Source: an uncultured Clostridium sp.
Lineage (GTDB): Bacteria > Bacillota > Clostridia > Lachnospirales > Lachnospiraceae
DNA: 8,999 nt
NCBI GenBank assembly: GCA_947643685.1
Contig: CANRXD010000039.1
Coordinates: 1 to 8,999 of the forward strand
Reading direction: 5' to 3'
The notes below the pieces were generated by a model. It saw only the letters and a list, made by a program, of their open reading frames with translations. It was not told the origin of the DNA and did no database searches. Every line of letters starts with the position of its first letter. Within the stretch, counting starts at the first letter, position 1. Shown one piece after another: positions 1-6,050 of the stretch. A program made the position numbers and the translations under genes.

Positions 1-397
1 CCTCCTTTCCCTCCACCTCCAGAACATCCATGAGGCTGACCGTCTCACCATCCTTGTCGGTTCCGATGGGGTCATAAATAGAAACCTCTTTTGAGTATTT
101 TTTGCTGGCCCGAAACAGCATCAGGATTTCATTTTCTACACATTTGGCTGCATATGTGGCCAGTCTTGAGCCTTTATCCATGTCGAAGGTATTAACTGCT
201 TTTATGAGACCAATGGTTCCCACAGAAAGCAGATCTTCCATCTCGTAGTCGGAACCCTGATATTTTTTAATGACATGTGCCACAAGACGCATGTTCCTGT
301 TGATCAGTATGGCCCTTGCTTCCTGGTCACCCTCTTTGTATCGTTCCAGGTACTCTCTTTCTTCCCGTGCAGATAATGGTTGTAGAAAAGTCTTCAA
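1..397 (-). CDS. sigK: RNA polymerase sporulation sigma factor SigK, N-terminal part (runs off window edge)
   Basis: About 132 codons are visible; the C-terminal part (sigma region 4) lies outside the window. The protein is a sigma-70 family factor that would direct core RNA polymerase to late mother-cell genes during sporulation. The visible part starts MKTFLQPLSAREE and contains the region 2 core: NRNMRLVAHVIKKY, then EDLLSVGTIGLIKAV, then KGSRLATYAAKCVENEILM. It ends with YDPIGTDKDG and VSLMDVLE, which resembles SigK more than SigE. I chose the TTG at 395-397 because AAGGTGG lies six bases upstream and the resulting N-terminus matches clostridial SigK proteins. No in-frame ATG exists upstream before the stop near 458-460. 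With this start there is no pro-sequence of the Bacillus pro-SigK type. No insertion interrupts the visible part. SigE or another sporulation sigma is the alternative. The gene follows the ABC operon terminator and appears to be an independent unit. Confidence 0.82.
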   Translation of the reverse strand, partial: MKTFLQPLSAREEREYLERYKEGDQEARAILINRNMRLVAHVIKKYQGSDYEMEDLLSVGTIGLIKAVNTFDMDKGSRLATYAAKCVENEILMLFRASKKYSKEVSIYDPIGTDKDGETVSLMDVLEVEGKE

Positions 398-410
398 AGA
401 AAGCCACCTT
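395..410 (-). promoter_or_regulatory. Ribosome binding site and TTG start of sigK
   Basis: On the minus strand AAGGTGG (410-404) is followed by six bases and then TTG (397-395). This site decides the start. A second in-frame TTG at 451-449 would add 18 residues, but it has no Shine-Dalgarno sequence and falls inside the candidate promoter. Confidence 0.65.
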
Positions 411-421
411 AAGCATTCGTT

Positions 422-454
422 ACTATATCTTATGCTAAGGCGGCTTTTCAAGTG
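422..454 (-). promoter_or_regulatory. Candidate sigK promoter with overlapping SigK-like and sigma-A-like elements
   Basis: Minus-strand reading shows CAC (454-452), 17 bases, then CATAAGATA (434-426). This fits the known SigK consensus mAC-N16/17-CATAnnnTA, so autoregulation is possible; sigE-type recognition is related. The same stretch also reads TTGAAA (451-446), 18 bases, TATAGT (427-422), a fair sigma-A promoter. Either one would start transcription only a few bases before the AAGGTGG site. Which one is used cannot be told from sequence. Confidence 0.5.
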
Positions 455-474
455 CTTTTACAAGATTTTTAATT

Positions 475-571
475 CTGTAACTGTTCACGGGGCGGGGAAA
501 ACAGGAGGAAAACAAACGTCAAATTCACCCTCAAGACGATTTTGGTCCGGTTTTTCCATAAACAGTAACAC
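475..571. repeat. Palindromic intergenic repeat, element A
   Basis: The ends are inverted copies: GTAACTGTTC at the left (477-486) and AACAGTAACA at the right (561-570), whose complement is TGTTACTGTT. The interior is an imperfect palindrome: the GGAAAA-containing arm near 497-512 pairs with the GGTTTTTCC arm near 548-557, and CGTC...GACG lies at its core. The interior aligns by eye with the left half of element B (1943 to about 2024), including the shared CGGGGCGG near the left end. It lies between the ABC operon terminator and the sigK promoter and has no coding capacity. Confidence 0.65.
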
Positions 572-635
572 GGATTCTCCAAAGCTGTCGATCTGAATTT
601 CAGGCTCTTTATCGACTTTTTATAATCTTAGCGGC

Positions 636-664
636 AAAAGACGGCCGGCATCAGAGTCCGGCCG
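636..664 (-). terminator. Intrinsic terminator of the ABC importer operon
   Basis: On the minus strand CGGCCGG (664-658) pairs perfectly with CCGGCCG (648-642) across a nine-base loop, followed by TCTTTTG. It lies 15 bases after the stop of the DUF3798 lipoprotein gene. The U tract is short, but the stem is seven G-C pairs. Confidence 0.75.
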
Positions 665-678
665 CCTCTCTTCCTGAT

Positions 679-1917
679 TTAATAATAAACATCCTCTAAG
701 ATCAGCATGTAATAGTGATCCAGTCCCTCTCCTGCAATTGCGAAATCAGCGGCAGTGGGCATGTATTCCTTACTGAAGTTGTCGAGGAATTCCTTGCTTA
801 ACACATCCTCAGGCTTTAAGTTGTTTTCATGCATATATTTTGCAAGCTCGATCTTAAATTTGGGAATATAAACAGAAGACGGCATTGCCCATCCGGACAG
901 CCTTCCCGTCATTCCGGCCTCTGCGGCCTTTTCGGTGATCATGCTGTTAATCTTATCATAGTCTCCCAGATCGTCCTCGGTAATTTCCAGATTTAACACC
1001 GTGGGATACGCCTGTGTGGGGGTGGGGCAGCACTGTTCTGCCACAATGAACTTCTTGTCAAAGGCCTCATCCAGAATCACATCGTACATGGGACAGTTGG
1101 TTCCGAAAATATTGGTGTCGGGGCCATACTTTTCAATCTGTCTCGGAATATCCTCCTGTAAGAACTGAAGCATGGCAGCAGGGCCGTTTCCTGTCTGAGG
1201 ATCCGGTGTGGTGATCTCAACGAATTCCATCCCAAGCTTTTCGCAGGTGGCCTTCATGATATCCCTTCTCACAGACTTACTCTCGGAAGCCATATGGGTT
1301 GGGAAGGAATAGTGGATGAAAGTCTTTGCTCCCATATTGTGCGCTTTTGTGGGGATCGTTTCTCCCCTTCTGTTCCAGTCGGTGCTGATGGCAATATCCA
1401 CATACTCATTTAAGAGTTTCGGATCATCATTACAGGATACCATGGTCACAATGTCCGGTCTTTTTTCACGGATGGTCTGGAACGCCGGGATAATCCCCTC
1501 CATACCATTATCAAAAATAATATACTTCATCTCCGGGTCATCTGCCAGGCTTGTAACAACGGAAATACAGCCCTCCTTGTCTGTGGCAAAATTTTCCGGC
1601 AGCGTCTTATGTACAACAAGGTCCGGATACTTCTGCACCATTTCGGCCGCTGCACGGAACTCGTCCTCGCTGACTGTCAGGGTAGGGGTAACAATACCGA
1701 TTTTGTAAGTCTCTTCCCCGGCTGCTTCTGTTTCGGCTGCTGTTGTAGTCCCGGCTGCCTCTGTCTTAGCTTCTGTCTCCCTGACCGCCTCTGTGGCCGT
1801 TGTGGCCGCCGTCTCTGTGGCCGCCGTCTCCGTGGCAGGTTTGCTGCTCTGGCATGCGGTCAGCATAGATGCCGCCATAGATGCTGCCAGAATGGTACTG
1901 ATGATTTTCTTTCTCAT
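679..1917 (-). CDS. DUF3798 solute-binding lipoprotein of an ABC importer
   Basis: This 412-residue protein is probably the extracytoplasmic receptor of the importer encoded upstream. Residues 1-22 form a lipoprotein signal with a short basic start (MRKK), a hydrophobic core and the lipobox LTAC, which predicts lipidation at Cys22. Residues 23 to about 69 are a Thr/Ala/Glu-rich linker that would hold the receptor off the membrane. From residue 71 (YKIGIVTP) the protein looks like a type I periplasmic-binding fold. It carries motifs I associate with DUF3798: MGAKTFIHYSFPTHM (residues 195-209) and EQCCPTP (294-300). The family's ligand is not known to me. I chose the ATG at 1917 because GGAGG lies five bases upstream; the longer TTG frame at 1929 would include that site. 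The gene is last in the operon, separated from permease 2 by the repeat-filled gap, and is followed by an intrinsic terminator. Confidence 0.88.
   Translation of the reverse strand: MRKKIISTILAASMAASMLTACQSSKPATETAATETAATTATEAVRETEAKTEAAGTTTAAETEAAGEETYKIGIVTPTLTVSEDEFRAAAEMVQKYPDLVVHKTLPENFATDKEGCISVVTSLADDPEMKYIIFDNGMEGIIPAFQTIREKRPDIVTMVSCNDDPKLLNEYVDIAISTDWNRRGETIPTKAHNMGAKTFIHYSFPTHMASESKSVRRDIMKATCEKLGMEFVEITTPDPQTGNGPAAMLQFLQEDIPRQIEKYGPDTNIFGTNCPMYDVILDEAFDKKFIVAEQCCPTPTQAYPTVLNLEITEDDLGDYDKINSMITEKAAEAGMTGRLSGWAMPSSVYIPKFKIELAKYMHENNLKPEDVLSKEFLDNFSKEYMPTAADFAIAGEGLDHYYMLILEDVYY
1802..1831 (-). repeat. Tandem 15-base duplication in the lipoprotein linker
   Basis: Two adjacent 15-base units (1802-1816 and 1817-1831) differ at one position. 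They encode the repeated ETAAT in the disordered linker. Slippage of this low-complexity stretch could change linker length between strains. Confidence 0.6.
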
Positions 1918-2025
1918 ACGTTCCTCCAAAAAATAATATTTTTTGTTACAGTCCGCGGGGCGGAAAAAAAACGGGCGAAAATAGACGTTAAGCTCGCTTA
2001 TAAGGCAATTTTCGTTCGGTTTTCC

Positions 2026-2047
2026 GCATCGGGCGGATGCCCGATGC
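2026..2047. other. Perfect 9-bp hairpin in element B
   Basis: GCATCGGGC, a four-base loop GGAT, then GCCCGATGC. On the operon transcript it is not followed by a U tract, so it is more likely a stability or processing structure than a terminator. Confidence 0.75.
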
Positions 2048-2076
2048 TTCTTGTCCGTCTTAAGGCGGACGAGAAG
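2047..2076. other. 12-bp hairpin in element B shared with element C
   Basis: C2047 to T2058 pairs with G2065 to G2076, with two G-T pairs and the loop CTTAAG. The flanking GCTTCTTGTCCG is identical to part of element C, while the inner bases differ yet still pair. Confidence 0.75.
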
Positions 2077-2128
2077 ATTCTTCCCTGAACAGTAACAATA
2101 TTTTAAAGCTTTCGCCCTAAAACCAGTT

Positions 2129-3169
2129 CTACACTTCCTTCGCCTGCTCCGTTTTCAGGTTCATGATAATTGCGATGACAATCACTCCATAGGCCAGGAA
2201 TGAACGGAAATACTCTCCCACCGACGGATTGTTGAACAGATTCTGTCCCGCCATGGGGGAGGTGATAAACAGGGCATGGAACAAAATCACACCCACAAAA
2301 CAGTTCCTCATTTTTACCTTTCTGATGGACGCGCCGCCCACTAAAATTGCCGCAGCCGCAAAGGTATCCAGGCCAAGATGCCCTGTATATACATTGATGG
2401 TGCCAAAATCAGCCACAAACAGAATCTGGCTCATGGCCGCAAATACCGTAGACAGAATGATACAAATGCTGCGGACCCGGTTACTTTCAATGCCAAGCTT
2501 TCCGGCCACATTCATGTCTGTCCCCACTGCTCTCGCAAGGACTCCAAACTTCGTCTTCTGAATATAAAACAAAAAAAGGGTAAACAGTGCAATCAGTATT
2601 AACGGAAACAGTGTATAAGTCTTCCCGTCAAACTGAAAAGGAAGAATACTTCTAAATACACCGCTGATATTTTTGGCGTCCACCATACTTCTGACACCAA
2701 TGCCCCGTTCTAAAAGAATCTCCTTGTTTTTCGGTTCAAAAAGCATTCCATAAGCCACCATAAAAACAAACTGGTAGATGACAGAACTCAGCTGGCCGAT
2801 CATAATGGAAACGATCATTTCCTTTCCCCTGGCCCGGTTTAAAAGGGCCGCCACCATGGAGCCGAAAATCACAGAAAAAACCATACTGGCTCCGGTTACA
2901 AACAAAAGGGCAGGAATCCCCTCCAGCATGAAATCCACCGACAGTACCATAGCCATCTGGGCGGATATGGCTCCCACCACAATGGCAAAATTAATCCCCA
3001 TGCCGCAGGTGATCGGAAGAATCAATGCCAGGGTGAATAAAATATTCCGGATAAACCGCGTGTACACTTCTGCGGCCAGGTAGCTTCCGCTGACGCCTGA
3101 CAGTTTAAAGGACAGGATACCCAGCACAAGGATTGAAACAGGGACCATATTATTTTTGATGTGCTTCAT
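2129..3169 (-). CDS. ABC importer permease 2 (BPD_transp_2 family)
   Basis: This 346-residue integral membrane protein forms half of the transmembrane channel of the importer, paired with permease 1. Several hydrophobic stretches are visible, roughly at 9-27, 42-60, 62-80, 86-110, 118-142, 185-204, 233-254, 268-280, 289-305 and 322-337. The cytoplasmic coupling loop resembles the EAA-like motif of RbsC-type permeases: FGVLARAVGTDMNVAGKLGI (residues 208-227). Near residues 271-281 AAAILVGGASI corresponds to the conserved VIGGAS segment of the family. I chose the ATG at 3169 because AAAGGA lies eight bases upstream. This overlaps the end of permease 1 by 20 bases and suggests translational coupling. 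A longer frame back to 3226 would overlap permease 1 by 77 bases and is less likely. Sugar, nucleoside or another small solute are all possible substrates. Confidence 0.88.
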   Translation of the reverse strand: MKHIKNNMVPVSILVLGILSFKLSGVSGSYLAAEVYTRFIRNILFTLALILPITCGMGINFAIVVGAISAQMAMVLSVDFMLEGIPALLFVTGASMVFSVIFGSMVAALLNRARGKEMIVSIMIGQLSSVIYQFVFMVAYGMLFEPKNKEILLERGIGVRSMVDAKNISGVFRSILPFQFDGKTYTLFPLILIALFTLFLFYIQKTKFGVLARAVGTDMNVAGKLGIESNRVRSICIILSTVFAAMSQILFVADFGTINVYTGHLGLDTFAAAAILVGGASIRKVKMRNCFVGVILFHALFITSPMAGQNLFNNPSVGEYFRSFLAYGVIVIAIIMNLKTEQAKEV

Positions 3170-4193
3170 TTCTCGTATCCTTTCTCTCAAATATAAATGC
3201 ATAAAGAATAATGCCGCTCGTGACAATGGTTCTTAAAATCTCTGCCATTTCCGGAATCAGAAGAGCATTGGCCACCGGAATGGATAATAGGTACGTGGTC
3301 TGGTAGAGAAAGGTTCCGATGAGAGCATTGGCCACCGTGGCCTTTTTAGGGCTGGCGCCGCCGATCACAATGGCAGAAACTGCCGGAAAACTCATCATAA
3401 AGGGGCCGTCATACAGATGCAGAATTCCATAGCTCTGGGTATATACCACAACACCCACAGCGGCCAGCACCGTGGACATGATAATTCCGATGGTACGGTA
3501 TCGGTCTGCCCGGATACCGGAAAGCTTTACAAACCGGTCATTCTCTGCAATTGCTGAAAAAATCATTCCTGTTCTGGTTTTGGAAAACAGCCATAAAATG
3601 CCGCCAATTCCAAAGAAAAACAAAAGAAGTCCCAGAGGAATCACAAGCTGCCCGATCTGAATCTGCCACAGATTGTCCAGCACCTGGCCGAAATAATTGT
3701 CCAGATACACCTTGGGACGTAACCCCTGGCCGCCGATGGTATACAGCATCTGGCGGTTGCTTACTGGAGCAAAGGTGTAAAACAGATTCATAATGGGGAT
3801 GAAGGAATATCCTGCAAAGGTTCCCACAATTTCTTCGTTGAGCTTTAACTGATTTAAAATTTTTGCATACACAAAACCGAATACCACGGCTACGGCCATC
3901 CCCAGAAATACCGAAGTAAAAAAACCCTGCCAGGAAGTATATCTTGCGTTGACTGCAAAAATCATTCCCACCAGACCCGCGGAAAGTCCGATGGACATGC
4001 CAAAATTCCGTCCCGCTCCCACATTGATCATGGGAATCAGGGAAAGCACAATGACTCCGTTCATGGCCCATTTAATAAGTGCATCATTGACCAGTCCCAC
4101 CAGATTCATATCCACAGCCGCCGCCGCAATGAGGAGGACTCCCATATAAAGAAACATGATCATCTGCGGAGGGTTTAAATACTTATTTTTCAT
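3150..4193 (-). CDS. ABC importer permease 1 (BPD_transp_2 family)
   Basis: This 347-residue membrane protein is the other half of the importer channel. Hydrophobic stretches are seen at about 11-29, 43-58, 65-81, 91-112, 122-141, 183-204, 233-252, 268-280, 288-305 and 319-335. The coupling loop FSAIAENDRFVKLSGI (residues 212-227) matches the position and pattern of the EAA-like loop in ribose/galactose permeases. AVSAIVIGGAS (271-281) is the usual late membrane motif. The ATG at 4193 overlaps the TGA stop of the ATPase gene in ATGA (4-base overlap), and GGGAGG lies just upstream, so translation is probably coupled. It is distinct in sequence from permease 2, which indicates a heterodimeric channel. 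Confidence 0.9.
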   Translation of the reverse strand: MKNKYLNPPQMIMFLYMGVLLIAAAAVDMNLVGLVNDALIKWAMNGVIVLSLIPMINVGAGRNFGMSIGLSAGLVGMIFAVNARYTSWQGFFTSVFLGMAVAVVFGFVYAKILNQLKLNEEIVGTFAGYSFIPIMNLFYTFAPVSNRQMLYTIGGQGLRPKVYLDNYFGQVLDNLWQIQIGQLVIPLGLLLFFFGIGGILWLFSKTRTGMIFSAIAENDRFVKLSGIRADRYRTIGIIMSTVLAAVGVVVYTQSYGILHLYDGPFMMSFPAVSAIVIGGASPKKATVANALIGTFLYQTTYLLSIPVANALLIPEMAEILRTIVTSGIILYAFIFERKDTRNEAHQK

Positions 4194-5722
4194 GAAACTT
4201 CCCTCCCGTAAAGGGCCAGAGTCAGCTCCTCAAGCTCTGAATTTCCCTCAAAAATCTTAAATACCTGTCCCTGGTACATGACGCCAATCCGGTCACAGAT
4301 TCTTAAAAGCTCCTCCAGCTCACCGGATGCCACCACAATCGTGGTCCCGTATTCCTGATTCATCTTAAGAATCCATTTCAGGATCAGCTCCTTGGAATAT
4401 ACATCAATTCCTCTGGTGGGTTCGGAAATAAACAGCATCTCCGGCCGGAAGGTCAGCGCCCTCCCCACACAGACTTTCTGCTGGTTTCCGCCGGAAAGTT
4501 CCCTCACCTTCTGGTTCGGCCCCTGGCATACAATGTTTAATGTTTCGATCATCTCCTCCACATGGGCAGAGATGACCTTTTTATTAAGGAAGGAAAGGGC
4601 CGGACAGGACTTCAGGCACAGAAATTCAGGGTGACGCTCCTCCGTACCGAAAATCATGTTTTTCCATATGGGGCTCTCCAGAAACAGGCTTGTTCCCGCC
4701 CGGTCCTCGGAAAGATAATAGATTCCATTTTTAATTAAGGCCTGGTTATCTCCTTTTCTAAGCTCCCGGTCCTTATAAAAAGCCTGGCATCCGCCATCCT
4801 TTAAGCCGAAAAGACCATCCAGAAGCTTATCCTGTCCCTGCCCCGCAAGGCCTGTGATACCAAAGATTTCTCCCTTTTTTATGTAAAGGTCCCCGGCTTC
4901 GTTCCGGATATTTTTATACCGGAACAAAGGAGGTCCATCCTCATGCCGCTTTTCTTTCCGGGCCTTCACAATCTCCCGTCCCACCATATCATCGGCAAAC
5001 TGTCTGACATCAAACTCACTCTTTTCATAGGTGGAAATCAGCTCCCCGTCCCGGAGGACGGAAACGGTATCACACACCTCCATAATCTCCTCCAGGCGGT
5101 GAGAAATAAACAATACCGAAATTCCGGAGTCCGCAATTTCCCGGATGCATTTTAAAAGACCTCTGGTTTCTGTGATATTAAGAGAACTGGTGGGCTCATC
5201 CAGCATCAGAAGCCGTATATTCCGGTTATCCAACTCCCTGGCCAGCTCCACAAACTGCTTCTGGTTTAAGGACAGCCGGTCCACAGACTGATCCGGATTC
5301 AGCCCGGAGCCAATCCGCTCCAGAGCCGCCACTGCATCCTCACGGTTTTTCTTTCTGTCCACACAGGCAAACTCCATAAAGGGCCCTGTGAATTTCACAT
5401 TCTCATGGTTGATTTTTATATTTTCCGTCACAGTCATGCCATAAAATAAAGCCAGCTCCTGGTGGACCATGGCGATTCCATGGGCTGCGGACTCACTGTG
5501 ACTTCCAATCTGTATTTCTTCTCCGTCAATGAAGATACTTCCTTCATATCCGCCGCTTCTGACAATCACATCATTTCCGTTTAATATATTCATGAGGGTA
5601 CTTTTTCCCGAGCCGTTGGCCCCTATGAGGCCATATACCTTCCCGTCATCAATTTTTAAATGAATCCCCCTGAGCACATAATTTCCGTCAAAATTCTTTG
5701 ACAGATTTCTTACCTCCAGCAT
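4190..5722 (-). CDS. Two-domain ABC importer ATPase (RbsA/MglA type)
   Basis: This 510-residue protein holds two fused nucleotide-binding domains and would power the importer at the inner face of the membrane. Domain 1 has Walker A GANGSGKST (34-42), Q-loop Gln88 (MVHQE), signature LSLNQ (150-154), Walker B LLMLDEPTS (171-179) and His208 in the H-loop. Domain 2 has a degenerate Walker A, GLAGQGQDK (291-299), an intact signature LSGGN (409-413) and LFISEPTRGID (430-440). Unlike domain 1, domain 2 has Ser433 where Walker B normally has Asp. The odd signature in domain 1 and weak Walker A in domain 2 are normal for MglA/RbsA relatives. I chose the ATG at 5722: it gives the usual family length, has GGGGGAG close upstream (three-base spacing, rather short), and follows the promoter. 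The TTG at 5785 would sit inside the -35 element. First gene of the operon. Confidence 0.9.
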   Translation of the reverse strand: MLEVRNLSKNFDGNYVLRGIHLKIDDGKVYGLIGANGSGKSTLMNILNGNDVIVRSGGYEGSIFIDGEEIQIGSHSESAAHGIAMVHQELALFYGMTVTENIKINHENVKFTGPFMEFACVDRKKNREDAVAALERIGSGLNPDQSVDRLSLNQKQFVELARELDNRNIRLLMLDEPTSSLNITETRGLLKCIREIADSGISVLFISHRLEEIMEVCDTVSVLRDGELISTYEKSEFDVRQFADDMVGREIVKARKEKRHEDGPPLFRYKNIRNEAGDLYIKKGEIFGITGLAGQGQDKLLDGLFGLKDGGCQAFYKDRELRKGDNQALIKNGIYYLSEDRAGTSLFLESPIWKNMIFGTEERHPEFLCLKSCPALSFLNKKVISAHVEEMIETLNIVCQGPNQKVRELSGGNQQKVCVGRALTFRPEMLFISEPTRGIDVYSKELILKWILKMNQEYGTTIVVASGELEELLRICDRIGVMYQGQVFKIFEGNSELEELTLALYGREVS

Positions 5723-5755
5723 ACTCTCCCCCGATTCGACATATTCTGTTCCTTC

Positions 5756-5785
5756 ATTATAAAATACAGTATGTATCCTTTCCAA
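5756..5785 (-). promoter_or_regulatory. Candidate sigma-A promoter of the ABC importer operon
   Basis: Minus-strand reading gives TTGGAA (5785-5780), 18 bases, then a perfect TATAAT (5761-5756). The start of transcription would be near 5750, about 28 bases before the ATPase ATG. An interrupted palindrome, ATAC-N5-GTAT (5764-5776), lies between the two boxes and could be an operator, but it is short. Confidence 0.55.
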
Positions 5786-5953
5786 TTGATATTTTCAATA
5801 GGCTCCTGATTTCCTATTATAATTCCCAATACTTTGCAGATTCTTTGCGGCTTTTCTTTCCCTGTTCAAAGCAAAGCAGGCGAGCCAAATTCAGTTTCCT
5901 GTCCCCTCACTCATGTGGGGCTTTCACGCTTTCACCTGGCATAGTCTTTCCGA
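5786..5953. other. Intergenic stretch between pepD terminator and ABC operon promoter
   Basis: No gene is supported here. It is A+T rich at the ABC side. A minus-strand TATAAT (5821-5816) has no matching -35. A small hairpin, CCCC-T-CA with TG-T-GGGG, lies at 5903-5920 with loop CTCA. I recognise no riboswitch. Confidence 0.5.
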
Positions 5954-5993
5954 TAAAAAAAAGAAGCGGCCGTTTTCCTGCAAACAGCCGCTT
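5954..5993 (-). terminator. Intrinsic terminator after pepD (possibly bidirectional)
   Basis: AAGCGGC (5964-5970) pairs with GCCGCTT (5987-5993), with four more inner pairs (GTTT/AAAC) after one mismatch. On the minus strand the stem is followed by C and eight T residues, a strong U tract. The plus strand also has six T residues after the stem, but no plus-strand gene ends here. It lies 58 bases past the pepD stop. Confidence 0.88.
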
Positions 5994-5998
5994 TTTTA

Positions 5999-6050
5999 TG
6001 CCCTCGCTTCGCCGGGGCACACTCTGCACAGACCAGCTTAACAGTTACAA
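5999..6050. repeat. Partial palindromic element (D) with one repeat-type end at the pepD stop
   Basis: TTAACAGTTACAA (6038-6050) directly abuts the pepD stop codon. Its complement contains GTAACTGTT, identical to nine bases at the left end of element A. A hairpin follows at 5999-6019 (TGCCC facing GGGCA, GC-TTC-GC at the tip). I see no matching opposite end, so this looks like a remnant or single half. Confidence 0.45.

Larger units (their letters stand above)
1935..2102. repeat. Composite palindromic repeat, element B, inside the ABC operon
   Basis: The outer ends are inverted: AATATT then GTTACAGT at the left (1935-1940, 1945-1952), and ACAGTAAC then AATATT at the right (2089-2102). The left half resembles element A, with the arm GGAAAA..CGGGCGAAAAT facing ATTTTCGTTCGGTTTTCC. 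The right half (2026-2076) adds two strong hairpins, the second of which resembles element C. It fills nearly all of the gap between permease 2 and the lipoprotein gene. It has no coding capacity. On the transcribed strand an arm pair around ATTTTCG precedes eight T residues (near 1964-1971), which could act as a weak attenuator. Confidence 0.7.

Noticed and set aside
270..596. Plus-strand 108-codon open frame across the sigK 5' end
   Set aside because: It runs antisense to sigK region 2 and then through repeat element A; no plausible product.
1609..2088. Plus-strand Cys/Arg/Gly-rich 159-codon frame
   Set aside because: The Cys/Gly richness is the antisense reading of the Ala/Thr/Glu linker of the lipoprotein, and it continues into repeat B.
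3538..4071. Long open minus-strand frame of 177 codons inside permease 1
   Set aside because: It lies wholly within a well-supported membrane protein gene in another frame and its translation has no recognisable pattern.
5783..5785. TTG start giving a 531-residue ATPase
   Set aside because: It has no Shine-Dalgarno sequence and falls in the -35 element of the promoter; the ATG at 5722 gives normal family length.
5864..5889. Possible sigma-54 promoter (TGGCTCG...TTTGC) on the minus strand
   Set aside because: The GG and GC elements are 12 bases apart instead of the required 10.
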